From Candidatus Oscillibacter pullicola (lineage in GTDB: Bacteria; Bacillota; Clostridia; Oscillospirales; Oscillospiraceae), in contig DWXY01000056.1 of assembly GCA_019118935.1 (NCBI GenBank), positions 1 to 38,422 of the forward strand: 38,422 bases of DNA. Reading direction: 5' to 3'. Below the pieces are notes generated by a model, which saw nothing but the letters and a program-made list of their open reading frames with translations, did no database searches and was not told where the DNA came from. Positions 1 through 7,512 of this stretch are shown here, piece after piece (position 1 is the stretch's first letter; each line of letters begins with the position of its first letter). Position numbers and translations under genes: made by a program.

Positions 1-43
1 GCTGATTACAAATCAGCTGCTCTACCAGCTGAGCTACACCAGC
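1..43 (-). tRNA. tRNA-Thr (anticodon TGT), 5' part only
   Basis: Read on the minus strand, the first 43 bases form the 5' portion of a tRNA. They comprise a 7-base acceptor strand (GCTGGTG), TA, a D-arm (GCTC..GAGC around AGCTGGTA), and a complete anticodon arm (CTGAT, loop TTTGTAA, ATCAG) with anticodon TGT, which reads threonine codons. The variable loop, T-arm and 3' acceptor strand lie beyond the left edge of the window. A sigma-A-type promoter sits just upstream at 63-91. Confidence 0.9.
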
Positions 44-62
44 AGTTCCAACAGCAGAATTT

Positions 63-91
63 ATCTTACCAGATAAGCGCCTGTTTGTCAA
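63..91 (-). promoter_or_regulatory. Sigma-A-type promoter for the tRNA-Thr gene
   Basis: On the minus strand a perfect TTGACA (86-91) is followed after 17 bases by TAAGAT (63-68). It lies about 20 bp upstream of the mature 5' end of the tRNA, as expected for a tRNA promoter. Confidence 0.75.
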
Positions 92-185
92 CAGAAAATT
101 TTTGCTTTTCCACCCGTTTTTTTCATTTTGCCGGCAGGGCCCAAGAGGTCCGCCGGAAGCTGTATACAGGAAAGGAGCATCGCAT

Positions 186-371
186 TTGGATACAAAAGAA
201 TATACCCGGCGGCGGACGCTGCGCTGCTCGCTCTGCGGGCTGGAGATCACAGAGGGAGAGGACTACTGGTACTGCAACGGCAGCAGCGTGTGCGGGGCCT
301 GCCTTCCGGTGTTCGCCCGGACGGAGCTGGCTCCCTTCCGCCAGGTGCGGGGAAGGGAGGCGGCGCCATGA
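186..371 (+). CDS. Small Zn-ribbon-like protein (61 aa)
   Basis: A TTG start at 186 is chosen because an AAAGGAG Shine-Dalgarno lies about 8 bases upstream; a longer upstream frame has no such site. The protein has two cysteine pairs (CSLCG and CGAC, residues about 16-40) spaced like a small zinc ribbon or treble-clef knuckle. Its last codons overlap the next start (ATG at 368), so the three genes at 186-878 are probably translationally coupled. I recognise this as the first member of a cassette often seen in gut Clostridia with a sigma-region-4-like gene; its function is unknown. Confidence 0.65.
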   Translation: MDTKEYTRRRTLRCSLCGLEITEGEDYWYCNGSSVCGACLPVFARTELAPFRQVRGREAAP

Positions 372-601
372 CGCTGCTGGAGATGTCCGCCCTCTACACG
401 GAGAGCGCGGTCGCCCTGCGGCGGCGGATCGGCGAGCTGCGGCAGGAGGCGCGGGAGCTTAAGGACGAGGAGGGCCGCCGCCTTCTGCGGCGGCGGATCA
501 CGGAGCTGACGCCGCTGCTGCAGGAGACCCGGGAGCTGGCGGCGCTGACGGCCCATTACTACGACAGGAGCTATCACAGACATGAGAGATACACGCTTTG
601 A
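368..601 (+). CDS. Small Arg/Glu-rich helical protein (77 aa)
   Basis: The ATG at 368 follows a GGGAGG-type ribosome site and overlaps the end of the Zn-ribbon gene by 4 bases; its own 3' end overlaps the next gene by 20 bases. The product is rich in Arg, Glu and Leu with heptad-like spacing through residues 5-55, suggesting a helical hairpin or coiled coil. It ends in a Tyr-rich tail (AHYYDRSYHRHERYTL). The overlaps argue that it works with the sigma-like protein encoded next, perhaps as a partner or anti-factor. That role is inference. Confidence 0.65.
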   Translation: MTLLEMSALYTESAVALRRRIGELRQEARELKDEEGRRLLRRRITELTPLLQETRELAALTAHYYDRSYHRHERYTL

Positions 602-878
602 CGCCCGCAGCAGCGAGTGGATCGGGGACATGACCGTCTGGCTGCGGGACCACGCGGAGGACAACAGCGAGCAGCTGGAGCGGCTGCGGCGCGGCCTGCG
701 CCGGGCCCGGGAGCAGGAGCTGACGCCCCGGCAGCGGGAGATGGTGTTCCTCTATTACGACCGGGGGCTGAAAATGTCCCAGATCGCTCAAAAGCTGGGG
801 GTGAACCGCTCCACCGTCTCCCGCACGGTGAAGCGGGCCAGGCAGCGGCTGTACCGCTGCCTGCGGTACGCCCTGTAA
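582..878 (+). CDS. Sigma-70 region 4-like helix-turn-helix protein (98 aa)
   Basis: Residues about 46-93 (from LTPRQREMVFLYY through SQIAQKLGVNRSTVSRTVKRA) match the region 4 helix-turn-helix that binds -35 elements in sigma-70 family factors. There is no region 2, so it cannot act as a complete sigma factor. It is more likely a standalone DNA-binding regulator or a split/phage-type sigma fragment. It begins inside the preceding gene, indicating coupled translation. The cassette lies next to a tRNA gene, a common integration site, but no integrase or attachment repeats are visible. Confidence 0.75.
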   Translation: MRDTRFDARSSEWIGDMTVWLRDHAEDNSEQLERLRRGLRRAREQELTPRQREMVFLYYDRGLKMSQIAQKLGVNRSTVSRTVKRARQRLYRCLRYAL

Positions 879-887
879 TTTTCCCTC

Positions 888-916
888 TTGAGGTTTTGCG
901 GGATACACCGTATAAT
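888..916 (+). promoter_or_regulatory. Promoter for the yitT-racemase operon
   Basis: TTGAGG (888-893), 17-base spacer, perfect TATAAT (911-916). It lies 65 bp before the YitT start. A GC-rich hairpin (GGGAGC/GCTCCC, about 952-966) sits in the leader just before the ribosome site. Confidence 0.7.
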
Positions 917-981
917 CGGTATCAAAGAGGGTCCATGGATATCCGCAGAAGGGAGCCGCGCTCCCAGGGGAGGTTTTGCCC

Positions 982-1866
982 ATGCTGTACACTACCCTGC
1001 ACAACCGAATCCTGCGGCTGGTGCTCGCCGTGCTGGGCGAGCTGATTGCGGCCGCGGCGCTGAATCTCTTCATTGTTCCCCTGAGCCTGTACACCGGCGG
1101 CCTGCTGGGCTTCTGCCAGCTGGTGCGGACGCTGCTGCAGGACTTCCTGGGCGTGAGCTTCGGGGCCTACGACATCGCGGGCGTTCTCTATTTCCTGCTG
1201 AACATCCCGCTGCTGATCATCGGGTACCGGAACCTGGGCAGGGGACTGGCGGTGCGGACCATCATCTGTACGGTATCCTACTCTGTTTTTTACAGCCTCA
1301 TTCCCATCCCCACCCAGCCCATTGTGGACGACTATCTGACGGCCTGCCTGCTGGGCGGCATCCTCACCGGGATCGGCAGCGGCATCGTCCTCACCTGCGG
1401 CGGCAGCGGCGGCGGGCTGGATGTGCTGGGACTCATCATGAGCAAGCGGGACAGCGCCTTTACGGTGGGCAAATTCGCGCTGGGCTTCAACGCCCTGCTC
1501 TATACGGCCATCCTGCTCCTGTTTGACCCGGAGGTCGCCATCTACTCCGTGATCTACAACTTCGCAAACTCCATGATCCTGGACCGGATGCACCAGCAGA
1601 ACGTCACCGTTCAGGCCCTGATCTTCACACGGGAGGACGAGAGCGTCCTGGCGGACTTCATCATCAAGCAGCTGGGGCGGAGCGTGACCTACTGGGATGG
1701 CGTGGGCGCCTACACCAAGGACGATGTCCGGGTGCTGTGCGTGTGCCTTTCCAAATATGAGATCGAGGAGCTGCTCCACATGGTGCACTCCGTGGACCCC
1801 CACGCGTTTTTGACTGTGCAGGAGGGCGTCCGGGTATTCGGCAACTTCCCGCGGAAGCTGGAATGA
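982..1866 (+). CDS. YitT family membrane protein with C-terminal DUF2179
   Basis: A 294-aa integral membrane protein. The ATG at 982 lies 8 bases after GGGGAGG; a TTG six bases earlier is too close to that site. Residues 1-200 contain about five or six hydrophobic segments, starting with the helix at about 8-35, of the YitT/DUF161 type, and a Gly-rich GGSGGGLDVLGL stretch typical of the family. Residues about 210-290 form a soluble DUF2179 domain. YitT proteins are widespread in Firmicutes, often in several paralogs, with no firmly assigned transport substrate. It is cotranscribed with a racemase gene 16 bp downstream. Confidence 0.88.
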   Translation: MLYTTLHNRILRLVLAVLGELIAAAALNLFIVPLSLYTGGLLGFCQLVRTLLQDFLGVSFGAYDIAGVLYFLLNIPLLIIGYRNLGRGLAVRTIICTVSYSVFYSLIPIPTQPIVDDYLTACLLGGILTGIGSGIVLTCGGSGGGLDVLGLIMSKRDSAFTVGKFALGFNALLYTAILLLFDPEVAIYSVIYNFANSMILDRMHQQNVTVQALIFTREDESVLADFIIKQLGRSVTYWDGVGAYTKDDVRVLCVCLSKYEIEELLHMVHSVDPHAFLTVQEGVRVFGNFPRKLE

Positions 1867-1882
1867 GGAGAGGAGGACCGCC

Positions 1883-2530
1883 ATGAACGGACCCATTGCT
1901 GTATTGGCCGGCACACCGGTGGACACCCGGATGGGTGTGGCATATCTGGAGGAACGGGGGCTGCCGGGCGCGCCGTTTCCCCTCTCCGGCGACCCCAGGG
2001 AGCAGACGGCCTTTCAGCACGCCCCGGCGGCGGACAAGCGCCGCCAGGCCCTGGCGGTGCTGAGGGGCGCCATGGCCCAGGGCTGCCGGCGGGCCTTCGT
2101 CTACTGCAACTCCCTGTCTGCGGCAGTGGATTTCCCGGGGCTTGCGGAGGAGACGGGAATGCAGATCGTGACGCCGCTGGACGTGTACCGGCGGCTGGCG
2201 CCCCGCTACCGGGCGCTGGGGGTCATTGCCGCCAACGCCCAGGGGCTCTCCGGCATCGAGAAGGTATTGCTGGAGGCCAATCCCGCCCTGGATCTGCTGG
2301 GGGCCTGTGCGCTGCCGGTGGTGCTGGCCGTGGAGGCGGGGATGCCGCCGGAGGAGCTGGTGGAACGCCACGGTCTGGCGGCGCTGGCAGCGTGGTTTGC
2401 CGGCGGCGGGATGGAGGCGCTGGTGCTGGGCTGCACCCACTTCCCCTATTTTAAGGAGGCCCTGGCGGCCCGGACAGGACTGCCGCTGGTGGACCCGGCG
2501 GAGGAGATGCTCCGTCTGCTGACCCAATGA
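1883..2530 (+). CDS. Aspartate/glutamate racemase family protein
   Basis: A 215-aa protein with the paired cysteines of PLP-independent Asp/Glu racemases: Cys75 in VYCNSLS and Cys184 in VLGCTHFPYF. Such enzymes invert amino acids by a two-base mechanism using these thiols. It is shorter than typical MurI (about 265 aa) and lacks the usual N-terminal DSGxGG motif, so the substrate may not be glutamate; a hydantoin or aspartate racemase-like role is possible. It follows yitT closely with a strong GAGGAGAGGAGG site, and an intrinsic terminator follows the stop codon. Confidence 0.8.
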   Translation: MNGPIAVLAGTPVDTRMGVAYLEERGLPGAPFPLSGDPREQTAFQHAPAADKRRQALAVLRGAMAQGCRRAFVYCNSLSAAVDFPGLAEETGMQIVTPLDVYRRLAPRYRALGVIAANAQGLSGIEKVLLEANPALDLLGACALPVVLAVEAGMPPEELVERHGLAALAAWFAGGGMEALVLGCTHFPYFKEALAARTGLPLVDPAEEMLRLLTQ

Positions 2531-2534
2531 AGAA

Positions 2535-2570
2535 AGCGGACCGTGGTTTTCCACGGTCCGCTCTGTTTTG
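2535..2570. terminator. Intrinsic terminator between convergent genes
   Basis: A perfect 12-bp stem (AGCGGACCGTGG with its complement, 2535-2562) closes a TTTT loop. A T-rich stretch follows on the plus side, ending the yitT-racemase transcript. Lying between convergent genes, it may also serve the P-type ATPase transcript. Confidence 0.8.
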
Positions 2571-2582
2571 CATGGAAGGAGA

Positions 2583-5060
2583 TCACCGGCGGCGCCGGGA
2601 TCGGTGCGCCGGCCGGGGCCTGCGGGCGGTGCGGCGGCGCTTTGCCAGCCGTTCCCGGCGGCGGTCCAGGGCCGCGGTGCAGCGGTCGAAGCACCACTCC
2701 AGGCCCATCTGGATGGGCACCACCAGCAGCACCAGCACGATCAGCACCAGCCAGGCCGCGAAGGACAGGGAGGAGAGGGAGAAGAACGCCCCATAGAACA
2801 CCACCGCCACGAACATGGCCGCGCTCATGGCCACCAGCAGCACCAGCCGCTTGGCGTCCAGAGGCCGGGCGGCGTAGTAGATCACCATGAGACCGTTCAC
2901 CGCCATCAGGATCACGCAGATGGTGGAGAGCTCCGCCAGCGTCAGGTCGAAGGTGTAGACGAACAGCTCCGCAAAGAGGATGACGAAGATGGCTGTGAGA
3001 CCGCCGGGAAAGGCTCGCCGCAGCACGTTGTGGAGGAACTTGCCCTTCACCAGGTCGTGGTTGGGCTCCAGCGCCAGAAAGAAGGAGGGCACGCCGATGG
3101 TCAGGGCGGAGATCAGCGTCAGCTGGATGGGAACAAAGGGATAGGGGAAGGCAGCGAACAGGGTGATGAGGGCCAGGAAGAAGGACAGGATGTTCTTCAC
3201 CAGGTACAATGCCGAAGCCCGCTGGATGTTGTTGATGACCCGGCGGCCCTCCGCCACCACCTTGGGCATGGCGGCGAAGTCGCTGTCCAGCAGCACCAGC
3301 TGGGCCACCTGGCAGGCGGCGTCCGCGCCGGAGGCCATGGCCACGCCGCAGTCGGCGTCCTTCAATGCCAGCACGTCGTTGACGCCGTCGCCGGTCATGG
3401 CCACCGTGTGGCCCTGGCTCTGGAGGGCCCGGACGATCTTCCGCTTCTGGTTGGGCACCACCCGGCCGAAGACGGTATACTCCCGCACGGCCTTGGCGAT
3501 GTCCTGATCCGTCTGGAGCTCCCGGGCGTCCACCCACTGCTCCGCATTCTGGATGCCCGCCTGGGCCGCCACGGCGGAGACAGTCACCGGGTTGTCGCCG
3601 GAGATGACCTTCACATCCACGCCCTGGGTGTGGAAGTAGTCGAAGACCTTGGGGGCGTTGGGGCGGATGGGGTTCTCCAGCACCAGCAGGGCCAGGGGGA
3701 TCACCACGCCGTGGAGGCGGCCGATCTCCGCCCCGTCGCACTGGGCCAGCAGCAGCACCCGGCAGCCCTGGGCGGCGTAGGGGGCGGTGCGCTTTTCCAG
3801 GGCGGCGAAGTCCTGCCCCAGGATATACTCCGGCGCGCCCACCACGTAGGCCCCCCGGTCCAGGAAATTCACGGCGCTCCACTTGGTGGCGGAGGTGAAG
3901 GGCACGGCTCCCCGGTCCGGCCAGCCGGGCCCCCGGGGAAACTTGTCCGCGATGGCCTTCGCCGTGTCGTTATCCGGCTCCAGCACCCGGTAAAAGGCCC
4001 CCAGAATGTCGGCGATGTCCGTCTCGGAGCAGGACTCCGGGTCCAGGGGCACCACCTCCCGCACCTGCATCTGGGGACTGGTGACGGTGCCGGTCTTGTC
4101 CACGCACAGCACGTCCACCCGGGCCAGGGTCTCGATGGCGTTCATCTCGTGGATCAGCGTCCGGTTCCGGGCCAGCCGCACCACGCTGACCGCCAGGGCA
4201 ACGCTGGTCAGCAGGAACAGCCCCTCCGGGATCATGCCGATGAGGGCCGCCACCGTGCTGACCACGGACTGCCGCAAGCCCAGATCCTGATTGACGAACT
4301 GGTTGTAGAACAGCGCCGCGCCGATGGGGATCAGCACGATGCCGATGAAGCGGATCAGGTTGTCCAGGGAGCGCATCATCTCGCTCTTGCCGGGGCCGGC
4401 GTCCTTTTTGGCCGCCAGCGTCAGCTTGGAGGCGTAGGAGTCCGCCCCCACCTGGTCCATCCGGGCCCGGCACTTGCCGGAGATGACGAAGCTGCCGGAC
4501 AGCAGCTGGTCCCCCGGCTCCTTGGTGACGGCGTCCGCCTCGCCGGTGATGAGGGCCTCGTTCACCTGCACCTGCCCGGTGAGGACCGGCCCGTCCGCCG
4601 GGATCTGGCAGCCGGCGGTGAGCTCTACCACGTCCTCCCGCACCAGCTGGTCCACCGGCAGATCCCGGACCTTTCCGTCCCGGATGACCCGCACCCTGGC
4701 GGCGGAGAGGAGGGACAGCTTCTCAATGGTGCGCTTGGAGCGCAGCTGCTGGACGATGCCGATGACGGCGTTGGCCGCCACGATGAGGAGGAAGGTCATG
4801 TCCTTCCAGTCCCCCACCAGCAGCAGGCACACCGCCAGCACCACGAAAATCAGGTTGAAGTAGGTGAAGATGTTCTCCCGGACGATCTGCTTGTCGCTTT
4901 TGGTGGGAGACTCCACCGGGCGGTTGTCCCAGCCGGCCTCCGCCAGGGCCCGGGCCTGGGCGGAGGAGAGGCCGCTGTCCGCCTTGGGGGCACAGCGGGG
5001 CATCTCCTGGCGGCCGGCGGCCGCGGCCTCCGCGGGGGCCGTTTTCCGGTGCGGTTTCAC
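2583..5060 (-). CDS. CtpE-like cation-translocating P-type ATPase
   Basis: An 825-aa membrane pump. The GTG start at 5060 lies 7 bases from AAGGAGG; other upstream starts lack a site. Visible motifs are an actuator loop ITGEAD (about 171-176), the membrane motif MIPEGLFLLTS (about 276), the phosphorylation site CVDKTGTVTS with Asp321, and the hinge TGDGVNDVLALKDAD. The PEGL membrane motif and the run leading into DKTGT resemble mycobacterial CtpE, a calcium-linked P-type ATPase, rather than heavy-metal ATPases; there is no CPx motif or metal-binding head. The ion is inferred, not shown. It is transcribed divergently from the threonine ammonia-lyase gene. Confidence 0.88.
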   Translation of the reverse strand: MKPHRKTAPAEAAAAGRQEMPRCAPKADSGLSSAQARALAEAGWDNRPVESPTKSDKQIVRENIFTYFNLIFVVLAVCLLLVGDWKDMTFLLIVAANAVIGIVQQLRSKRTIEKLSLLSAARVRVIRDGKVRDLPVDQLVREDVVELTAGCQIPADGPVLTGQVQVNEALITGEADAVTKEPGDQLLSGSFVISGKCRARMDQVGADSYASKLTLAAKKDAGPGKSEMMRSLDNLIRFIGIVLIPIGAALFYNQFVNQDLGLRQSVVSTVAALIGMIPEGLFLLTSVALAVSVVRLARNRTLIHEMNAIETLARVDVLCVDKTGTVTSPQMQVREVVPLDPESCSETDIADILGAFYRVLEPDNDTAKAIADKFPRGPGWPDRGAVPFTSATKWSAVNFLDRGAYVVGAPEYILGQDFAALEKRTAPYAAQGCRVLLLAQCDGAEIGRLHGVVIPLALLVLENPIRPNAPKVFDYFHTQGVDVKVISGDNPVTVSAVAAQAGIQNAEQWVDARELQTDQDIAKAVREYTVFGRVVPNQKRKIVRALQSQGHTVAMTGDGVNDVLALKDADCGVAMASGADAACQVAQLVLLDSDFAAMPKVVAEGRRVINNIQRASALYLVKNILSFFLALITLFAAFPYPFVPIQLTLISALTIGVPSFFLALEPNHDLVKGKFLHNVLRRAFPGGLTAIFVILFAELFVYTFDLTLAELSTICVILMAVNGLMVIYYAARPLDAKRLVLLVAMSAAMFVAVVFYGAFFSLSSLSFAAWLVLIVLVLLVVPIQMGLEWCFDRCTAALDRRRERLAKRRRTARRPRPAHRSRRRR

Positions 5061-5258
5061 GGACACTCCTCCTTCGACAAAATCTGATTCATTATAGCAA
5101 TTTTCGGAAGATTTGTATAGTGATGAATTGAAAACTTTCCGTGCCGCAGCGGGCGGAGGAACGCCCCGCTGCCCGCGGAGAGAATATGGATGTCTTTTGT
5201 ATATAGACAAATTGTAAAAATGGTGTCATTGGGCGAAAAACATTGGAGGAGTTGTGCA

Positions 5259-5287
5259 TTGTATTCTGCCGGGCACGCCGATATAAT
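5259..5287 (+). promoter_or_regulatory. Promoter for threonine ammonia-lyase
   Basis: TTGTAT (5259-5264), 17-base spacer, perfect TATAAT (5282-5287), 31 bp before the start codon. On the other strand of this 258-bp divergent region a TATAAT (5091-5096) without a clear -35 may serve the ATPase gene. No other gene is seen here. Confidence 0.65.
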
Positions 5288-5318
5288 GAAGCATAAGAAA
5301 GACGTGGGAGGGGAGTCC

Positions 5319-6512
5319 ATGCTGACTTTGGATATGGTCCGGGAGGCCCAGGAGGCCCTGCGGGGCATCGCCCGGCGGACACCGCTGGACAGGGCCCCGA
5401 AATTCGGGGAGAACGTGTACATCAAGGCGGAGAACCTGCAGCTGACCGGGGCCTTCAAGCTCCGGGGCGCCTACAACAAGATCCGCAGTCTGACGCCGGA
5501 GGAGGCGGCCCGGGGCGTCATCGCCTGCTCCGCGGGGAACCACGCCCAGGGCATCGCCCTGTCCGCATCCCGGCTGGGGATCAAGGCGGTGATCTGCATG
5601 CCCGCCGGGGCGCCCATCAGCAAGGTGGAGGCCACCCGTGGCTACGGCGCGGAAGTGGTGCTGGTGCCCGGCGTCTATGACGACGCGGCGGCGGAGGCGG
5701 AGCGGCTGACGAAGGAGCAGGGCTACACCTTCGCCCACCCCTTCAACGACCCGCTGGTGATCGCCGGACAGGGCACCATCGGCCTGGAGATCCTGGAACA
5801 GCTGCCGGACGTGGAGCAGATCGTGGTGCCCATCGGGGGCGGCGGTCTCATCGGCGGCATCGCCTTTGCGGTGAAACAGCTGAAGCCGGACTGCCGGATC
5901 GTGGGCGTCCAGGCGGCGGGGGCGGCGTCCATGTACCTGTCCCGCCACGCCGGGGGCCCCACGGAGCTGCGGAGCGTGTCCACCATTGCGGACGGCATCG
6001 CGGTGAAGAAGCCGGGGGACCTGACCTTTGCCCTGTGCCAGCAGTATGTGGATGAGGTGGTCACTGTCAGCGAGGACGAGATCGCCTCCGCCATCCTGGC
6101 ACTGATGGAGGGGCAGAAGACCGTGGCGGAGGGCGCCGGCGCCGTGCCGGTGGCGGCGGTGATGTTCGGCAAGGTGGACACGTCGGAGAAGAAGACCGTG
6201 TGCGTGGTCTCTGGCGGCAATGTGGACGTGACCACGCTGTCCCGGATCATCACCAAGGGCCTGTCCAAGGCCGGGCGGATCGCGGAGATCAGCACGAAGG
6301 TGGCGGATAAGCCCGGCAGCCTGCTGCAGCTTTTGAAGGTGGTGGCGGACAGCGGCGCCAATATCCTCAGCATCAACCACGCCCGGGAGGACCAGCACTC
6401 CGACGTGGGGGCCTGCATGGTCTCCATGGTGCTGGAGACCCGGGACGCCGCCCATGTGGAGCAGATCCGGCGGGAGCTGACGGCCATGGGCTATGAACTG
6501 GAAAAAGAGTAA
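5319..6512 (+). CDS. ilvA: Threonine ammonia-lyase (catabolic/biosynthetic IlvA/TdcB type)
   Basis: A 397-aa PLP enzyme converting threonine to 2-oxobutyrate and ammonia, the entry to isoleucine synthesis. The PLP lysine is Lys48 in TGAFKLRGAYNKI, and the phosphate-binding glycine loop is IGGGGLIGGIAFA (about 185). The C-terminal 75 residues form one ACT-like domain (from AEISTKVADKPGSLLQLL), the usual length for the short form also called TdcB. The ATG at 5319 follows a GGGAGGGGAG site. Isoleucine or valine feedback through the ACT domain is possible but not shown by the sequence. Confidence 0.93.
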   Translation: MLTLDMVREAQEALRGIARRTPLDRAPKFGENVYIKAENLQLTGAFKLRGAYNKIRSLTPEEAARGVIACSAGNHAQGIALSASRLGIKAVICMPAGAPISKVEATRGYGAEVVLVPGVYDDAAAEAERLTKEQGYTFAHPFNDPLVIAGQGTIGLEILEQLPDVEQIVVPIGGGGLIGGIAFAVKQLKPDCRIVGVQAAGAASMYLSRHAGGPTELRSVSTIADGIAVKKPGDLTFALCQQYVDEVVTVSEDEIASAILALMEGQKTVAEGAGAVPVAAVMFGKVDTSEKKTVCVVSGGNVDVTTLSRIITKGLSKAGRIAEISTKVADKPGSLLQLLKVVADSGANILSINHAREDQHSDVGACMVSMVLETRDAAHVEQIRRELTAMGYELEKE

Positions 6513-6515
6513 AAA

Positions 6516-6540
6516 GGCGGGCATCCAAAGGATGCCCGCT
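6516..6540 (+). terminator. Hairpin after ilvA (first copy)
   Basis: A 10-bp stem GCGGGCATCC/GGATGCCCGC with loop AAA sits 4 bp after the ilvA stop. It lacks a T-run. An identical 25-bp copy with a T-run occurs at 6704-6728, on the far side of the inserted repeat element, suggesting that the original terminator was duplicated when the element arrived. Confidence 0.6.
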
Positions 6541-6703
6541 CAGTCTGTCGATAAACCCGGAAATTCAGGAAAACGGGAAGGAAGGGTGTGCGCGGGAAAC
6601 CCAGGAAGGGTGTCCTGCGCCATTCCAATCAACCGTTTTTCAGAACTTTTTGAAGTTCTGAAAAACGTGAGCAGCTTGTCGAAAAGACTTTTTCGACAAG
6701 CTG
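6541..6703 (+). repeat. Intergenic repeat element, copy A (MITE-like, structured)
   Basis: This 163-bp element is shared with 26193-26350. In order: (1) a left end CAGTCTGTCGA that is an imperfect inverted repeat of the right end (reverse complement CAGCTTGTCGA); (2) the segment GGAAATTCAGGAAAACGGGA; (3) a hairpin with outer stem GCGCGGGA/TCCTGCGC enclosing ACCC-AGGAA-GGGT; (4) CAATCAACC; (5) a 15-bp palindrome with core TCAGAACTT; (6) a 13-bp palindrome AGCTTGTCGAAAA/TTTTCGACAAGCT at the right end. It lies between two identical 25-bp hairpins. No protein is encoded convincingly. It could be a small non-autonomous transposable element or a dispersed structured RNA. Confidence 0.8.
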
Positions 6704-6736
6704 GGCGGGCATCCAAAGGATGCCCGCTTTCTTTTC
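6704..6736 (+). terminator. Intrinsic terminator (second hairpin copy with T-run)
   Basis: The same 10-bp GCGGGCATCC hairpin as at 6517-6539, here followed by TTTCTTTT. This is probably the original ilvA terminator; it also lies at the 3' end of the convergent ABC operon. Confidence 0.7.
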
Positions 6737-6738
6737 CG

Positions 6739-7512
6739 TCAATTCCCGGTCTCCAGGGAGATCTGATTGAACATGGCCAGGATGTCGTCCATGGAGGTGG
6801 CGGCTTTCTCCGCCCCCGCCCGGTCCAGCACCACATGGCCCCGGTTCATCATCAGGATCCGGTCTCCGTACTCCACGGCGTAGCGGAGGTTGTGGGTGAC
6901 CATCATGGCCGTCAGGTGCTTTTCCCGGATGATCCTGTCCGTCAGGACCATGATGGTCTCCGCGGTCTTGGGGTCCAGGGCCGCCGTGTGCTCGTCGAGA
7001 ATGAGGAACTTCAGCGGCGTCATGGTGGCCATCAGCAGCGCCACCGCCTGGCGCTGGCCGCCGGAGAGGGCCCCCATCCGCACGTCCAGCTTATCCTCCA
7101 GCCCCAGGCCCAGGGAGGAGAGCTGCTGGCGGTAGAAGTCGATGCGCTTTTTATTGATACCCCGGCCCAGGCCGTAGGACTTGCCCTTGTTGTCCGCCAG
7201 GGACAGGTTCTCCAGCATGGTGAGGTTGGGGCAGGTGCCGGCGGCGGGGTCCTGGTAGACCCGGCCCATGGTGGCGTACCGCTGGTAGTCCTTCAGCCTG
7301 GAGATGCTCTGTCCCCCCACCAGCACGTCGCCGGCCTCCACGGGGATGGAGCCGCAGATGATGTTCAGCAGGGAGGTCTTGCCGCTGCCGTTGCCGCCCA
7401 CGATGGCCACGAACTGGCCCTCCTCCACCGTGAGGGAGAAGTGCTCAAACAGCCGCTGCTCCGTCAGGGTGCCGGGGTTGTAGATCTTCGTGATGTCCCG
7501 TACTTCAAGCAT
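6739..7512 (-). CDS. ABC transporter ATP-binding protein, TrpZ type
   Basis: A 257-aa ATPase with Walker A GGNGSGKTS (about 40-48), signature LSGGQRQAV, and Walker B FLILDEHTAALDP. The DEHTAALDP form, with His in place of Pro, is shared with the second ATPase at 10948-11742 and seems normal for this family. It is the last gene of the operon running from the Trp T-box, and its start overlaps the permease end by 8 bases. It would power uptake through the permease at 7505-8449. Tryptophan as substrate is inferred from the UGG specifier in the leader. Confidence 0.88.
   Translation of the reverse strand: MLEVRDITKIYNPGTLTEQRLFEHFSLTVEEGQFVAIVGGNGSGKTSLLNIICGSIPVEAGDVLVGGQSISRLKDYQRYATMGRVYQDPAAGTCPNLTMLENLSLADNKGKSYGLGRGINKKRIDFYRQQLSSLGLGLEDKLDVRMGALSGGQRQAVALLMATMTPLKFLILDEHTAALDPKTAETIMVLTDRIIREKHLTAMMVTHNLRYAVEYGDRILMMNRGHVVLDRAGAEKAATSMDDILAMFNQISLETGN

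Noticed and set aside
1-900. Integrated element at the tRNA-Thr gene
   Set aside because: No integrase, and no repeated tRNA 3' end can be seen; the tRNA 3' end lies outside the window.
2568-5087. 839-aa open frame on the plus strand opposite the P-type ATPase
   Set aside because: Antisense to a gene with intact P-type ATPase motifs; His/Gly/Gln-rich sequence without domains.
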